Shown here: positions 14,848-22,328 of the stretch, in pieces
How the letters are laid out: every line of letters begins with the position of its first letter
Position numbering within the stretch: the stretch's first letter is position 1
DNA from: Acidobacteriota bacterium
GTDB taxonomy: Bacteria > Acidobacteriota > Thermoanaerobaculia > Gp7-AA8
Direction of reading: 5' to 3'
NCBI GenBank assembly: GCA_021325515.1
Contig: JAJPHC010000016.1
Coordinates: 1-33,660, forward strand
Length of the DNA stretch: 33,660 nt
The notes under the pieces: generated by a model
What the model was told of the DNA's origin: nothing
Databases searched by the model: none
What the model saw: only the letters and a program-made list of their open reading frames with translations
Made by a program: the position numbers and the translations under genes

Positions 14848-16160
14848 CGGCGCACCGCCATCAGCGCTTCCACTTCGCCGGCCGTCTTCGGCGCGCGGCA
14901 TGAGAGGCACACCAGCGCGCCATCGTTGCCGACCACATAGGTGTCTTCGATCCGCACGCCGAGCTTCTCTTCCGGAATGTAGATGCCCGGCTCGATCGTG
15001 AACACGGCGCCTGCGCTCAATGGCGCATCGCGATTGCCGCTGTCGTGTACCGCGAGGCCGACATAGTGGCTCAATCCATGGATGAAGTACTGTCCAAGGG
15101 GCTGCCCGTGCAGATCCTTCCCGTGCGTGTTGATGTAGTCATAGGCGATCTTATAGAGGGAGTTGGGGCTCGTGCGGTTCATTGTGGAGACGCCGGCCTT
15201 GAATGCATCGACCGCCGCTTTCTGTGCGCCGAGGACGATGTCGTAGATCTCGCGCTGCCGGGGAGTGAAGCGGCCGTTTACGGGGAGCGTCCGCGTCACA
15301 TCCGTTGCGTAACGCGAATATTCGCCGCCGACATCGAGAACGACGAGGTCTCCCGCATTCATCGTCCCGCTGTTCTGTGAATAGTGGAGCACCGTCGAAT
15401 TGAAGCCGGAGCCCACAATGGGCGCATACGCTTCGATCTCGCAGCCGCGGCGCTCGAATTCGTAGCGCATGATCGCCGCGAGCTCGTTCTCCGTCATGCC
15501 TGGCTTCGCATTGCGCATCGCGGCCTTATGCGCCTCGACGGTCGCATCGGTCGCTTTCGTGATGAGTGCGATCTCGCGGGCATCCTTTGTGACGCGCAGA
15601 TCGCCGACGAGGGCGCCGGAGTCGCGCCAGCTCGTGTAATTGGGAAACGCATTCGCCCTCTTGAGCCATTCGAGCGGCGTCGCGGCCGGCGAATGCGGCG
15701 CAGAGTCGGTGTAAATCGTCGCGGAGGGATTGGGCAGGAGCTCCACGATTTCGTCGCGCATCCTGTCCAGCACTTCCACCTTGTCGAATCCCGTCGTCCT
15801 CGCCGCCTCGGGACTCTCCGCGCCGAGCTTGGGACCGGTCCAGCGCTCCTGCGTCTTGTTGTGCGCGGGAAGAAAAAGGATTTCCCTGTAAGGGTGTGCG
15901 TCGCTCGCCGGCGCGATCAATACAGCCGCGCCCGGCTCGTTCCAGCCCGTCAAATAGTAGAAGTCGTCGTTCTGACGGAAGCCGCCAGTGGCGTTCTGTC
16001 CTTCTGCTTCGCTGTTGGCGAACACGAGCGCAAGAGAGCCCTTGTCGAGCTTCGAGGCCAATTGCATACGACGGTCGCGATAATCAGCATTCGGCTGGCG
16101 CTCGAATGCAACCAGCGGTAACGAAACTGTGAACAGCAGTAAGCAGATTGCCTTTCGCAT
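14844..16160 (-). CDS. Exported Xaa-Pro aminopeptidase (M24B)
   Basis: This enzyme removes an N-terminal residue that precedes proline. The 438-residue product has a signal peptide (MRKAICLLLFTVSLPLVA) and then the aminopeptidase-P N-terminal domain (about 25-160, with FYYLTGWNEPGAAVLI). The pita-bread catalytic domain follows. The five metal ligands of the family can be seen: Asp276 (VLDVGGE), Asp287 (ATDVTRT), His365 (HGLSHYVGL), Glu390 (FTIEPGIYIPEE) and Glu405 (VRIEDTYVV). E. coli PepP is cytoplasmic, so the leader marks this as a periplasmic version. The C-terminus has an unusual CLSC. TAGGAT lies 6 bases before the ATG. The downstream tRNA-binding gene overlaps by four bases. Confidence 0.93.
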   Translation of the reverse strand: MRKAICLLLFTVSLPLVAFERQPNADYRDRRMQLASKLDKGSLALVFANSEAEGQNATGGFRQNDDFYYLTGWNEPGAAVLIAPASDAHPYREILFLPAHNKTQERWTGPKLGAESPEAARTTGFDKVEVLDRMRDEIVELLPNPSATIYTDSAPHSPAATPLEWLKRANAFPNYTSWRDSGALVGDLRVTKDAREIALITKATDATVEAHKAAMRNAKPGMTENELAAIMRYEFERRGCEIEAYAPIVGSGFNSTVLHYSQNSGTMNAGDLVVLDVGGEYSRYATDVTRTLPVNGRFTPRQREIYDIVLGAQKAAVDAFKAGVSTMNRTSPNSLYKIAYDYINTHGKDLHGQPLGQYFIHGLSHYVGLAVHDSGNRDAPLSAGAVFTIEPGIYIPEEKLGVRIEDTYVVGNDGALVCLSCRAPKTAGEVEALMAVRR

Positions 16161-16166
16161 CGTCCT

Positions 16167-16172
16167 ATCCTA
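16167..16172 (-). promoter_or_regulatory. Putative -10 element TAGGAT (leaderless start)
   Basis: Read on the minus strand, TAGGAT is followed by AGGACG and the ATG at 16160, a 6-base gap. AGGA in the gap could also serve as a weak ribosome binding site, so a very short leader is the alternative. Confidence 0.5.
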
Positions 16173-16204
16173 AGCGAACTCACCTAACGGGACGTAGCAG
16201 AGGC

Positions 16205-17719
16205 ATGAAGCGAATTCTGTGGAGCATCGTTGCCATTGGATTGGTGTCGTCGGTGATGGCTCTGCCTCTGCTCCGCATCCGAGGGCGCTTCCGGCCGATT
16301 ACGCGCGGGGCGGACTGGCTGCAGTTCGATGACGTCCCCGACTCCGGAACCGGCGCTGTCGCCGCGGAAGTTCTTCTCCCCTCCTCCCTCGGCGCGGTGC
16401 GCGAGCGATGGCGCGCCGATCTCCCGGAGACCTGCGATGGATCGCCTGTCTATGTTGCCGGTGTCCGCACGGTGAAGGGCATTCAGGATCTGCTGATCAT
16501 GACGACGGTCGCGGGCCGCACCGTCGCACTCGACGCATTCACCGGCGCACCCGTCTGGCAGACCGCGCCGCCTCACGGACCGCGGTGGACGACATCCTCA
16601 CCGGCGGTCTCGCCCGACCGGCGCATCGTCTATAGCTACGGTCTCGACGGCCGCGTGCACCGCTATCGCATCAGCGATGGAGCAGAGCTGACAGGCAACG
16701 GGTGGCCTCAGCTCATCACGCTCAAAGGCGACGTCGAGAAAGTCTCGTCCTCGCTGTCCATCGTGCAGACCGCGGACGATCACACGTATCTCTACGTAAC
16801 GACGGCGGGCTATCCTGATCCCGGCGACGATGGCGACTATCAGGGACACCTCGTCGTCATCGATCTCGACGACGACAGCCGTCATGTCTTCAACGCGGCG
16901 TGCAGCGACAAGCAGATGATCTTCGTCGAGCATGGAGATGCAACGAATGATTGTGCGCACGTGCAGTCGGGCATCTGGGGACGCGCGCCGGTTGCTTATG
17001 ACGCAGCCGCGAATCGCATCCTGATCACGACGAGCAATGGCGACTATGACGCGGATCGCGGCGGGTACAACTGGGGCGATTCGATCATCGCGCTGCGGCC
17101 TGACGGCTCGACGGACAACGGGACGCCGCTCGACAGTTACACGCCTGTCGAGTATCAGACGATGCAGGATCTGGATCTCGATTTCGGCTCGACGAGTCCT
17201 GTGATTCTTCCGCTCGCGGCGGGAACGCACTTTCCACGCCTTGCGGTGCAGACCGGGAAAGATCAGGTACTGCGCATCGTGAACCCCGACGATCTCAGCG
17301 GGCAGCATGGCCCGCGGCACACAGGCGGCGAATGGAGCAAGACGCCGGTGCCCCAGGGTGGCGAGGTGCTCGCGCGTCCTGCGGCGTGGCTGGCGCCGGA
17401 TGGAACGACGTGGCTCTTCGTGACGACGGACCGCGGCGCCTCGGGGCTGGCTCTGGTGGCGCGCGATGGCCGGCCGGTGCTGGAGCCGCGCTGGACGAAT
17501 TCACTCGACGGGGCGACGGCGGTCGTCGTGAACGGTATTCTCTATTTCGCGCGCAACCACGAGCTGGTCGCGCTCAACCCGCAAACGGGCGAGCGGCTCT
17601 GGAGCGACGGCTCCATCGGCGCAATCCACTGGCAGAGTCCCATCGTCGTCAATGGTCGCATTTATGTGTGCGACAACGAGGGCCACGCTTTCGCCTACGG
17701 CCTGCCGGCATCGCAATAG
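16205..17719 (+). CDS. PQQ-like/WD40-like beta-propeller protein, membrane-anchored or exported
   Basis: The 504-residue product starts with MKRILWSIVAIGLVSSVMALPLL, a signal peptide or anchor. The rest is a propeller of PQQ-type blades. Visible blade motifs are TVAGRTVALDAFTGAPVWQT, PDRRIVYSYGLDGRVHRYRI, GDYQGHLVVIDLDD, GDSIIALRPDGS, NGILYFARNHELVALNPQTG and a last blade PIVVNGRIYVCDNEGHAFAYGLP. No dehydrogenase active-site residues are evident, so it is more likely a binding or scaffold propeller. ATG 16205 is chosen because it begins the leader; the in-frame ATG at 16148 overlaps the divergent aminopeptidase gene. The DNA for the last blade has been copied, in decayed form, three times into the repeat array that follows the stop codon. 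Confidence 0.82.
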   Translation: MKRILWSIVAIGLVSSVMALPLLRIRGRFRPITRGADWLQFDDVPDSGTGAVAAEVLLPSSLGAVRERWRADLPETCDGSPVYVAGVRTVKGIQDLLIMTTVAGRTVALDAFTGAPVWQTAPPHGPRWTTSSPAVSPDRRIVYSYGLDGRVHRYRISDGAELTGNGWPQLITLKGDVEKVSSSLSIVQTADDHTYLYVTTAGYPDPGDDGDYQGHLVVIDLDDDSRHVFNAACSDKQMIFVEHGDATNDCAHVQSGIWGRAPVAYDAAANRILITTSNGDYDADRGGYNWGDSIIALRPDGSTDNGTPLDSYTPVEYQTMQDLDLDFGSTSPVILPLAAGTHFPRLAVQTGKDQVLRIVNPDDLSGQHGPRHTGGEWSKTPVPQGGEVLARPAAWLAPDGTTWLFVTTDRGASGLALVARDGRPVLEPRWTNSLDGATAVVVNGILYFARNHELVALNPQTGERLWSDGSIGAIHWQSPIVVNGRIYVCDNEGHAFAYGLPASQ

Positions 17720-18234
17720 TTGATGGGAGTCTGGGAGTATGGGACTATGGGACCTATAGGACCTATGGGACCTATGGGTGGATGCCTATAGGTCCTATCG
17801 TCCCATTGTCGTCAGTGGTCGCATGTGCGACAACGAGCGGTCATGTTCTTGCCTACGGCCTGGGATGGGACCTATGGGACCTATGGGTGGATGCCTATAG
17901 GTCCCATAGGTCCTATTGGTCCCATCGTCCCATTGTCGTCAGTGGTCGAATGTGCGACAACGAGGTCCATGTTTTCGCCCAGGGCCTGCCGGATGGGACT
18001 ATGGGACCTATGGGACCTATGGGACCTATGGGTGGCTGCCTATAGGTCCCATAGGTCCTATTGGTCCTATTGGTCCCATCGTCCCATTGTCGTCAATGGT
18101 CGCATGTGCGACAACGAGGGCCATGATTTTTGCCTACTGCCTGCCGGATGGGACTATGGGACCTATGGGTGGATGCCTATCAAGGGCTGCCTATAGGTCC
18201 CATAGGTCCTATAGGTCCCATCGTCCCATCACCG
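17720..18234. repeat. Composite repeat array: GGGACCTAT palindromes with three decayed copies of the upstream gene's 3' end
   Basis: The gene-free stretch is built of two interleaved parts. One is a short-period repeat, GGGACCTAT in one direction and ATAGGTCCC in the other, arranged as hairpins around GGGTGGATGCC or GGGTGGCTGCC. The other is a roughly 63-base segment at about 17802-17864, 17929-17991 and 18083-18147. It resembles the last codons of the propeller gene (about 17639-17707): CCCATTGTCGTC, then GGTCGCATGTGCGAC, then AACGAG. All three copies lack the same 6 bases (ATTTATGT reduced to AT), so they derive from one changed copy. The array reads into the convergent exonuclease gene and supplies its stop codon. 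Open frames across it encode G-P-M or I-G-P repeats but are a by-product of the 9-base period. Confidence 0.9.
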
Positions 18235-19024
18235 TCGTGATTCGCTTCATCAGGGCTGGCTCGCCCTGGAATGATGGTTTTGGGCCCTGCCACCTCAGTT
18301 CCTCTACATCGCTGAAAAGCCGGGCGTCGCGGCGCAGGGTGGCCAGGCGCTTGAACAATTTCGCCAGCTCGTGATTCTGGGGACCGAGGACCTCGGGCGG
18401 GAAGTCTTCAATCGGGCCGTAGCGCGTAATGAGACTTGCGGCCGTCTTCGGGCCGCAGCGCGGAATGCCGGGGTAACCATCCGCTGCATCTCCGACCAGC
18501 GCCAGATAGTCTGGAATGAATTTCGGCAATACGCCGAATTTCCGGCGTACGCCTTCTTCATCGCGGATCTGACCGCTCTTGCGATCGACCTGCACGACGC
18601 GATCGCCGGTGACGCATTGAGCGAGGTCTTTGTCCGGCGTCCAGATGCTGACCTTCTCCACACGCTCGTCGCGCGCAGCGAGGAACGCAGCCGAGGCGAG
18701 GGCGTCATCGGCTTCGAGCTCGACCATCGGCCAGGTCGCGACGCCCATCGCCATCAGCGAGTCTTCGAGCGGCTGGAATTGATTCCACAATGCGCGCTCG
18801 ATGCCGGCGCCGGTCTTGTAACCAGCCCACAGTTCGTTGCGAAACGACTCGATGATGTGATCGGTGGCCACACCGATGTGAGTCGCGCCCCCTTCGAGCA
18901 TCTGCACGACGGTGCCGAGCACGCCATGCACCGCGCCCATCGGCGGATCCGTCTTGTGAAACCGCCGCAGCCCGTAAAAGTGGCGGAAGAGCTCGTAGGT
19001 GCCGTCGATGAGATGAACGATCAC
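18209..19024 (-). CDS. 5'-3' exonuclease / flap endonuclease (PIN-like, H3TH)
   Basis: The 271-residue product matches the 5' nuclease domain found at the N-terminus of DNA polymerase I and in stand-alone enzymes such as E. coli Xni (about 250 residues). Metal-binding acids are in MIVHLIDG (Asp7), VATDH, MVELEADDALA and WTPDKDLAQ. The helix-hairpin-helix DNA-binding block is GDAADGYPGIPRCGPKTAA. No polymerase domain is attached. It would act in repair or removal of 5' flaps and RNA primers. It lies 26 bases after the glycosyltransferase gene and is probably co-transcribed. The last six codons (MGRWDL) and the TAG are formed by the repeat array. The family-like sequence ends a few residues earlier, so the original C-terminus was probably different. 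Confidence 0.9.
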   Translation of the reverse strand: MIVHLIDGTYELFRHFYGLRRFHKTDPPMGAVHGVLGTVVQMLEGGATHIGVATDHIIESFRNELWAGYKTGAGIERALWNQFQPLEDSLMAMGVATWPMVELEADDALASAAFLAARDERVEKVSIWTPDKDLAQCVTGDRVVQVDRKSGQIRDEEGVRRKFGVLPKFIPDYLALVGDAADGYPGIPRCGPKTAASLITRYGPIEDFPPEVLGPQNHELAKLFKRLATLRRDARLFSDVEELRWQGPKPSFQGEPALMKRITTVMGRWDL

Positions 19025-19050
19025 GCGGCGTCATTGTCGCAGAGATCGTT

Positions 19051-20034
19051 TCACCTTCCGCTGGCCACTCTCGCGCTGGCGCGCTCCTGCTCCTCGGCTG
19101 CCGCCGCCTGCGCCATCGCGGGCCGCAGTTTTCGCAGCAGCGCCCAATACACCGACAGCGATCGCTCCAGCACCCAGAGCGGAGCGCAGAGACATGTGCG
19201 GAGCGGGAAGAAATCGCCGGCGCCGATCCGGCCGCGCATCGCGAGCACGAGCGCGGCGATCGCGATCGCGAGCGTGAAGCTTCCGGCGATCCCGAGGCCG
19301 CCCATCATCGCGAGCACGAGAGACATCGGGATGAGCGTGAAGAAGAACGCGCCGCGCAGCGGTGTGGCCAGCTCGGCGCTCGCGCTGCGCGGAAGGTCGC
19401 GCAGCCATTCGTGCAATCGCGGCGGCTCGCGCCGCACGAAGACATCGCCGGCCGAATAGAGCTCCGCCCCCTGATTCTCGAGGCGGTGCAGCGGCCGGTC
19501 CGCGGCATCGAGATGCGAGTCGATGGAACGAAGCGCGCGGACCGCGGAACGCCGAAAGCCGAATGTGCCGCCGTCGCCGCTCGGCTCGATCCCGCGATGC
19601 ACGAGGATGCGGCCGGCTTCGATCGCGCCCCACCATGGCAGTGGATCGAGATAGTTCTGCGGCACCACGACTTCATGCTGATCGAGCAGCGCGCACAACG
19701 TTTCGATGCACCCCTCGCTGTAGCGCACGGCATGATCGGCAACGATGACCTTCTCGTACGATGCGAAGTCGATCGCCGCCGCGACGGGATCGATTCCCGC
19801 CTCGTGCCGGTGCGTGCGCCGCGGCGCGACATGCCGCCCCACCCAGCGCAGCACGCTTCGATTCTCTTCGAACAGTTCGCGCGGCGAACCATCGACGATG
19901 ATCACGTCGCAGCCGTACACCGCGACCTGAGAGAGATACTGCGCGAGAGGAAGAAGATCGGCTGCGGTCCCGTCCGTCCGCTCGATGGCGATGACGTAAG
20001 AGCCGCGCCGATCGGGCTGTTTGCGATGGCTCAT
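19051..20034 (-). CDS. Glycosyltransferase family 2-like membrane protein
   Basis: The 327-residue product has a GT-A-like N-terminal domain. Parts are SYVIAIERTDG, a strand ending VIIVDGSP, KVIVADHAVRYSEGCIETL, and an acceptor-side segment GGTFGFRRSAVRAL. Two hydrophobic segments follow at about residues 228-247 and 250-266 (FFFTLIPMSLVLAMMGGLG and FTLAIAIAALVLAM). That arrangement is common in GT2 enzymes making lipid-linked or extracellular glycans. The canonical DxD is not clear; DHAVR may take its place. The C-terminus is Ala/Glu-rich. It is divergent from glgX with about 105 bases between starts; TATCTG lies 10 bases before its ATG. The acceptor and sugar cannot be inferred. The downstream exonuclease gene follows closely but has no obvious functional link. 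Confidence 0.78.
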   Translation of the reverse strand: MSHRKQPDRRGSYVIAIERTDGTAADLLPLAQYLSQVAVYGCDVIIVDGSPRELFEENRSVLRWVGRHVAPRRTHRHEAGIDPVAAAIDFASYEKVIVADHAVRYSEGCIETLCALLDQHEVVVPQNYLDPLPWWGAIEAGRILVHRGIEPSGDGGTFGFRRSAVRALRSIDSHLDAADRPLHRLENQGAELYSAGDVFVRREPPRLHEWLRDLPRSASAELATPLRGAFFFTLIPMSLVLAMMGGLGIAGSFTLAIAIAALVLAMRGRIGAGDFFPLRTCLCAPLWVLERSLSVYWALLRKLRPAMAQAAAAEEQERASARVASGR

Positions 20035-20140
20035 GTCGAGTGGTCAGATAGCGAGGGGAGTGCCAAATGGGCTCGCGGTCGCGCGGTCACGCGGGCCCGC
20101 GAGATCCAACTGGCGCGCTCCTTGCCGTGCTCAGGCACGA

Positions 20141-22210
20141 TTGAGAATCTGGCCCGGAGCACCTTATCCCCTCGGCGCGACGTACGACGGCGCCGGGACG
20201 AACTTCTCGCTCTTCTCGGAAGTCGCGACGCGCGTCGAGTTGTGTCTCTTCGACGACGACGGCAAGCAGACCTGCGTCGATCTGCCGGAGATGACCGCAT
20301 TCTGCTGGCACGGCTACCTGCCCAACATCGGGCCGGGACAGCGTTACGGATTTCGCGTTCATGGCCCGTGGGACCCTTCTTCCGGACATCGCTGCAATCC
20401 ATCGAAGCTGCTGCTCGATCCTTATGGCAAGGCGGTGGACGGGCAGCCGCGGTGGAATGACGCGCTGTTCGATCGCGGCGATCGTCCCGACGAGCGCGAC
20501 TCCGCTCCGTTCATGCCGAAGTCCGTCGTCATCAATCCGTGGTACGACTGGGGCAATGACCGCAATCCGCGCAGGCCCTGGCACGAGACGGTCATTTACG
20601 AGGTCCATGTCAAAGGCTTCACGAAGCTGCACCCCGACATTCCCGAAGAATTGCGCGGGACGTATGCAGGCCTCGCCCACCCTGCCGCATTACGCCATCT
20701 GAAGACGCTCGGCGTCACGGCCGTCGAGCTGCTGCCGGTCCATCAATTCATTCAGGACTCGCTGCTGCTCGATCGCGGACTGCGCAATTACTGGGGATAC
20801 AACTCGATCAGCTACCTCGCGGCCCACAATGAATATTCGGCGGCGGGGCAGCTCGGCCAGCAGGTACACGAGTTCAAGCAGCTCGTCCGCACGCTGCATG
20901 ACGAAGGCATCGAGGTGATCCTCGACGTCGTCTACAACCATACGGCGGAAGGCAATCACATGGGACCCGTGCTGTCGATGAAGGGCATCGACAATGCGGC
21001 CTATTACAGACTCGTCCCCGATCAGCCGCAGTACTACATGGACTACACGGGGACGGGAAACAGCCTCAACATGCGCCACCCGCATGTGCTGCAGCTCATC
21101 ATGGACTCGCTGCGCTACTGGCACCTCGAGATGCACGTGGACGGCTTCCGTTTCGATCTCGCGGCGACGCTTGCGCGCGAGCTGCACGATGTCGACCGCC
21201 TGGCGGCGTTCTTCGACATCATCCAGCAGGATCCGGCCCTCTCGCAATTGAAGTTGATCGCAGAGCCATGGGACGTCGGCGAGGGAGGCTATCAGGTCGG
21301 CAATTTCCCGCCATTGTGGTCGGAGTGGAACGGCAAATACCGCGACACGGTACGCGACTACTGGCGCGGCACCGATCAGACGCTCGGCGAGTTCGCCTTC
21401 CGCATTACAGGAAGCCCCGACCTCTACGCAATGACCGGCCGCCGTCCTTACGCCTCCGTCAATTTCATCACGGCGCACGACGGCTTCACCTTACGCGACC
21501 TCGTCTCTTACAACGAGAAGCACAATGAGGCGAACGGCGAGAACAATCAGGATGGCGCGGATGACAACCGCTCCTGGGACTGCAATGGCGACGAGGCATT
21601 GCGCGCGCGCCAGCAGCGGAACTTCCTGACGACGCTGCTGCTATCGCAGGGAGTGCCGATGCTCTCCGGCGGCGACGAGATCGGCCGCACGCAGCGCGGC
21701 AACAACAATGCGTATGCACAGGACAACGAAATCTCCTGGTACGACTGGGAACATGTCGATGACGTCCTCTTCGCGTTCGTGTCGCGGGTGATCGCCTTCC
21801 GTCATGAGCACGCCGTCTTTCAGCGGCGCCGCTGGTTCGCCGGCCGCGCGCTGCACGGCGCGGACGTGAGCGACATCGGCTGGTTCAAGCCCGACGGCGA
21901 GCCGATGACCGACGAGGACTGGAACAACACCTTCGCGCGGAGCATCGGCGTCTATCTCAATGGAGAGGCACTTCCCTATCCCGATGCGCGCGGCGAACAG
22001 ATCGTCGACGACAGCTTCTACATCCTCTTCAACGCGCACTATGAAGCGATCCGCTTCCGGCTGCCGGCCGGCCGGTGGGGCGAGCGCTGGGCCGTCGCGA
22101 TCGACACGAACGATCCCGTCCCCGACCTGCGCGATCAAAAGGAACTGAAGGCGGAAGAGGAGATCGAAGTCCACGCGTATTCGATGATGGTGTTGAGAAG
22201 AGTGGTGTAG
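20141..22210 (+). CDS. glgX: Glycogen debranching enzyme (isoamylase type)
   Basis: This enzyme hydrolyses alpha-1,6 branches of glycogen or phosphorylase-limit dextrin. The product is about 689 residues, close to GlgX/TreX enzymes (about 650-720). The family's N-terminus is usually M-R-x-W-PG-x-PYPLGA; here it is LRIWPGAPYPLGATYDG, so TTG 20141 is taken as start, with AGG a few bases upstream. In-frame ATGs further upstream would add about 40 low-complexity residues. A CBM48-like domain is followed by the GH13 barrel. Its conserved regions are EVILDVVYNHTAEG, VDGFRFDLAATLA (nucleophile Asp339), IAEPWDVG (acid/base Glu375) and FITAHDGFTL (His446-Asp447). The stop codon lies in the left end of a palindromic repeat element. 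A trehalose-synthase-type gene follows. Confidence 0.95.
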   Translation: MRIWPGAPYPLGATYDGAGTNFSLFSEVATRVELCLFDDDGKQTCVDLPEMTAFCWHGYLPNIGPGQRYGFRVHGPWDPSSGHRCNPSKLLLDPYGKAVDGQPRWNDALFDRGDRPDERDSAPFMPKSVVINPWYDWGNDRNPRRPWHETVIYEVHVKGFTKLHPDIPEELRGTYAGLAHPAALRHLKTLGVTAVELLPVHQFIQDSLLLDRGLRNYWGYNSISYLAAHNEYSAAGQLGQQVHEFKQLVRTLHDEGIEVILDVVYNHTAEGNHMGPVLSMKGIDNAAYYRLVPDQPQYYMDYTGTGNSLNMRHPHVLQLIMDSLRYWHLEMHVDGFRFDLAATLARELHDVDRLAAFFDIIQQDPALSQLKLIAEPWDVGEGGYQVGNFPPLWSEWNGKYRDTVRDYWRGTDQTLGEFAFRITGSPDLYAMTGRRPYASVNFITAHDGFTLRDLVSYNEKHNEANGENNQDGADDNRSWDCNGDEALRARQQRNFLTTLLLSQGVPMLSGGDEIGRTQRGNNNAYAQDNEISWYDWEHVDDVLFAFVSRVIAFRHEHAVFQRRRWFAGRALHGADVSDIGWFKPDGEPMTDEDWNNTFARSIGVYLNGEALPYPDARGEQIVDDSFYILFNAHYEAIRFRLPAGRWGERWAVAIDTNDPVPDLRDQKELKAEEEIEVHAYSMMVLRRVV

Positions 22211-22323
22211 GACAGGCGCCCTCGCCTGTCGGATCGGTGGACAGGCGAGGGCGCCTGTCGGAGCGGTGGACAGGCGAGGGCGCCTGTCGGATCGGTGGAC
22301 AGGCGAGGGCGCCTGTCCTACAC
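22205..22323. repeat. 119-bp palindromic repeat element, four units at a 29-bp period
   Basis: Four 20-bp palindromes (GACAGGCG, 4 bases, CGCCTGTC) start at 22211, 22240, 22269 and 22298, exactly 29 bases apart, separated by GGATCGGTG or GGAGCGGTG. The first has its inner bases in the opposite direction. The outer ends GTGTAG (22205) and CTACAC (22323) make the first and last 26 bases perfect inverted copies of each other. The glgX stop codon is part of the left end. The terminal GTGTAGGACA/TGTCCTACAC is shared with the palindrome at 28003-28054. Confidence 0.92.
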
Positions 22324-22328
22324 GTTTT

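Noticed and set aside
16181-16190. CACCTAACGGG between the aminopeptidase and propeller genes as a core site
   Set aside because: Only a 7-base match with no stem around it.
17825-18374. Collagen-like GPMGPM or IGPIGP open frames
   Set aside because: They arise from the 9-base period of the GGGACCTAT array and have no start signal or conserved partner.
22211-22317. 20-bp palindromes at an exact 29-bp period, CRISPR-like
   Set aside because: The 9-base spacers are nearly identical, far too short for spacers, and the outer ends are inverted copies as in REP-like elements.
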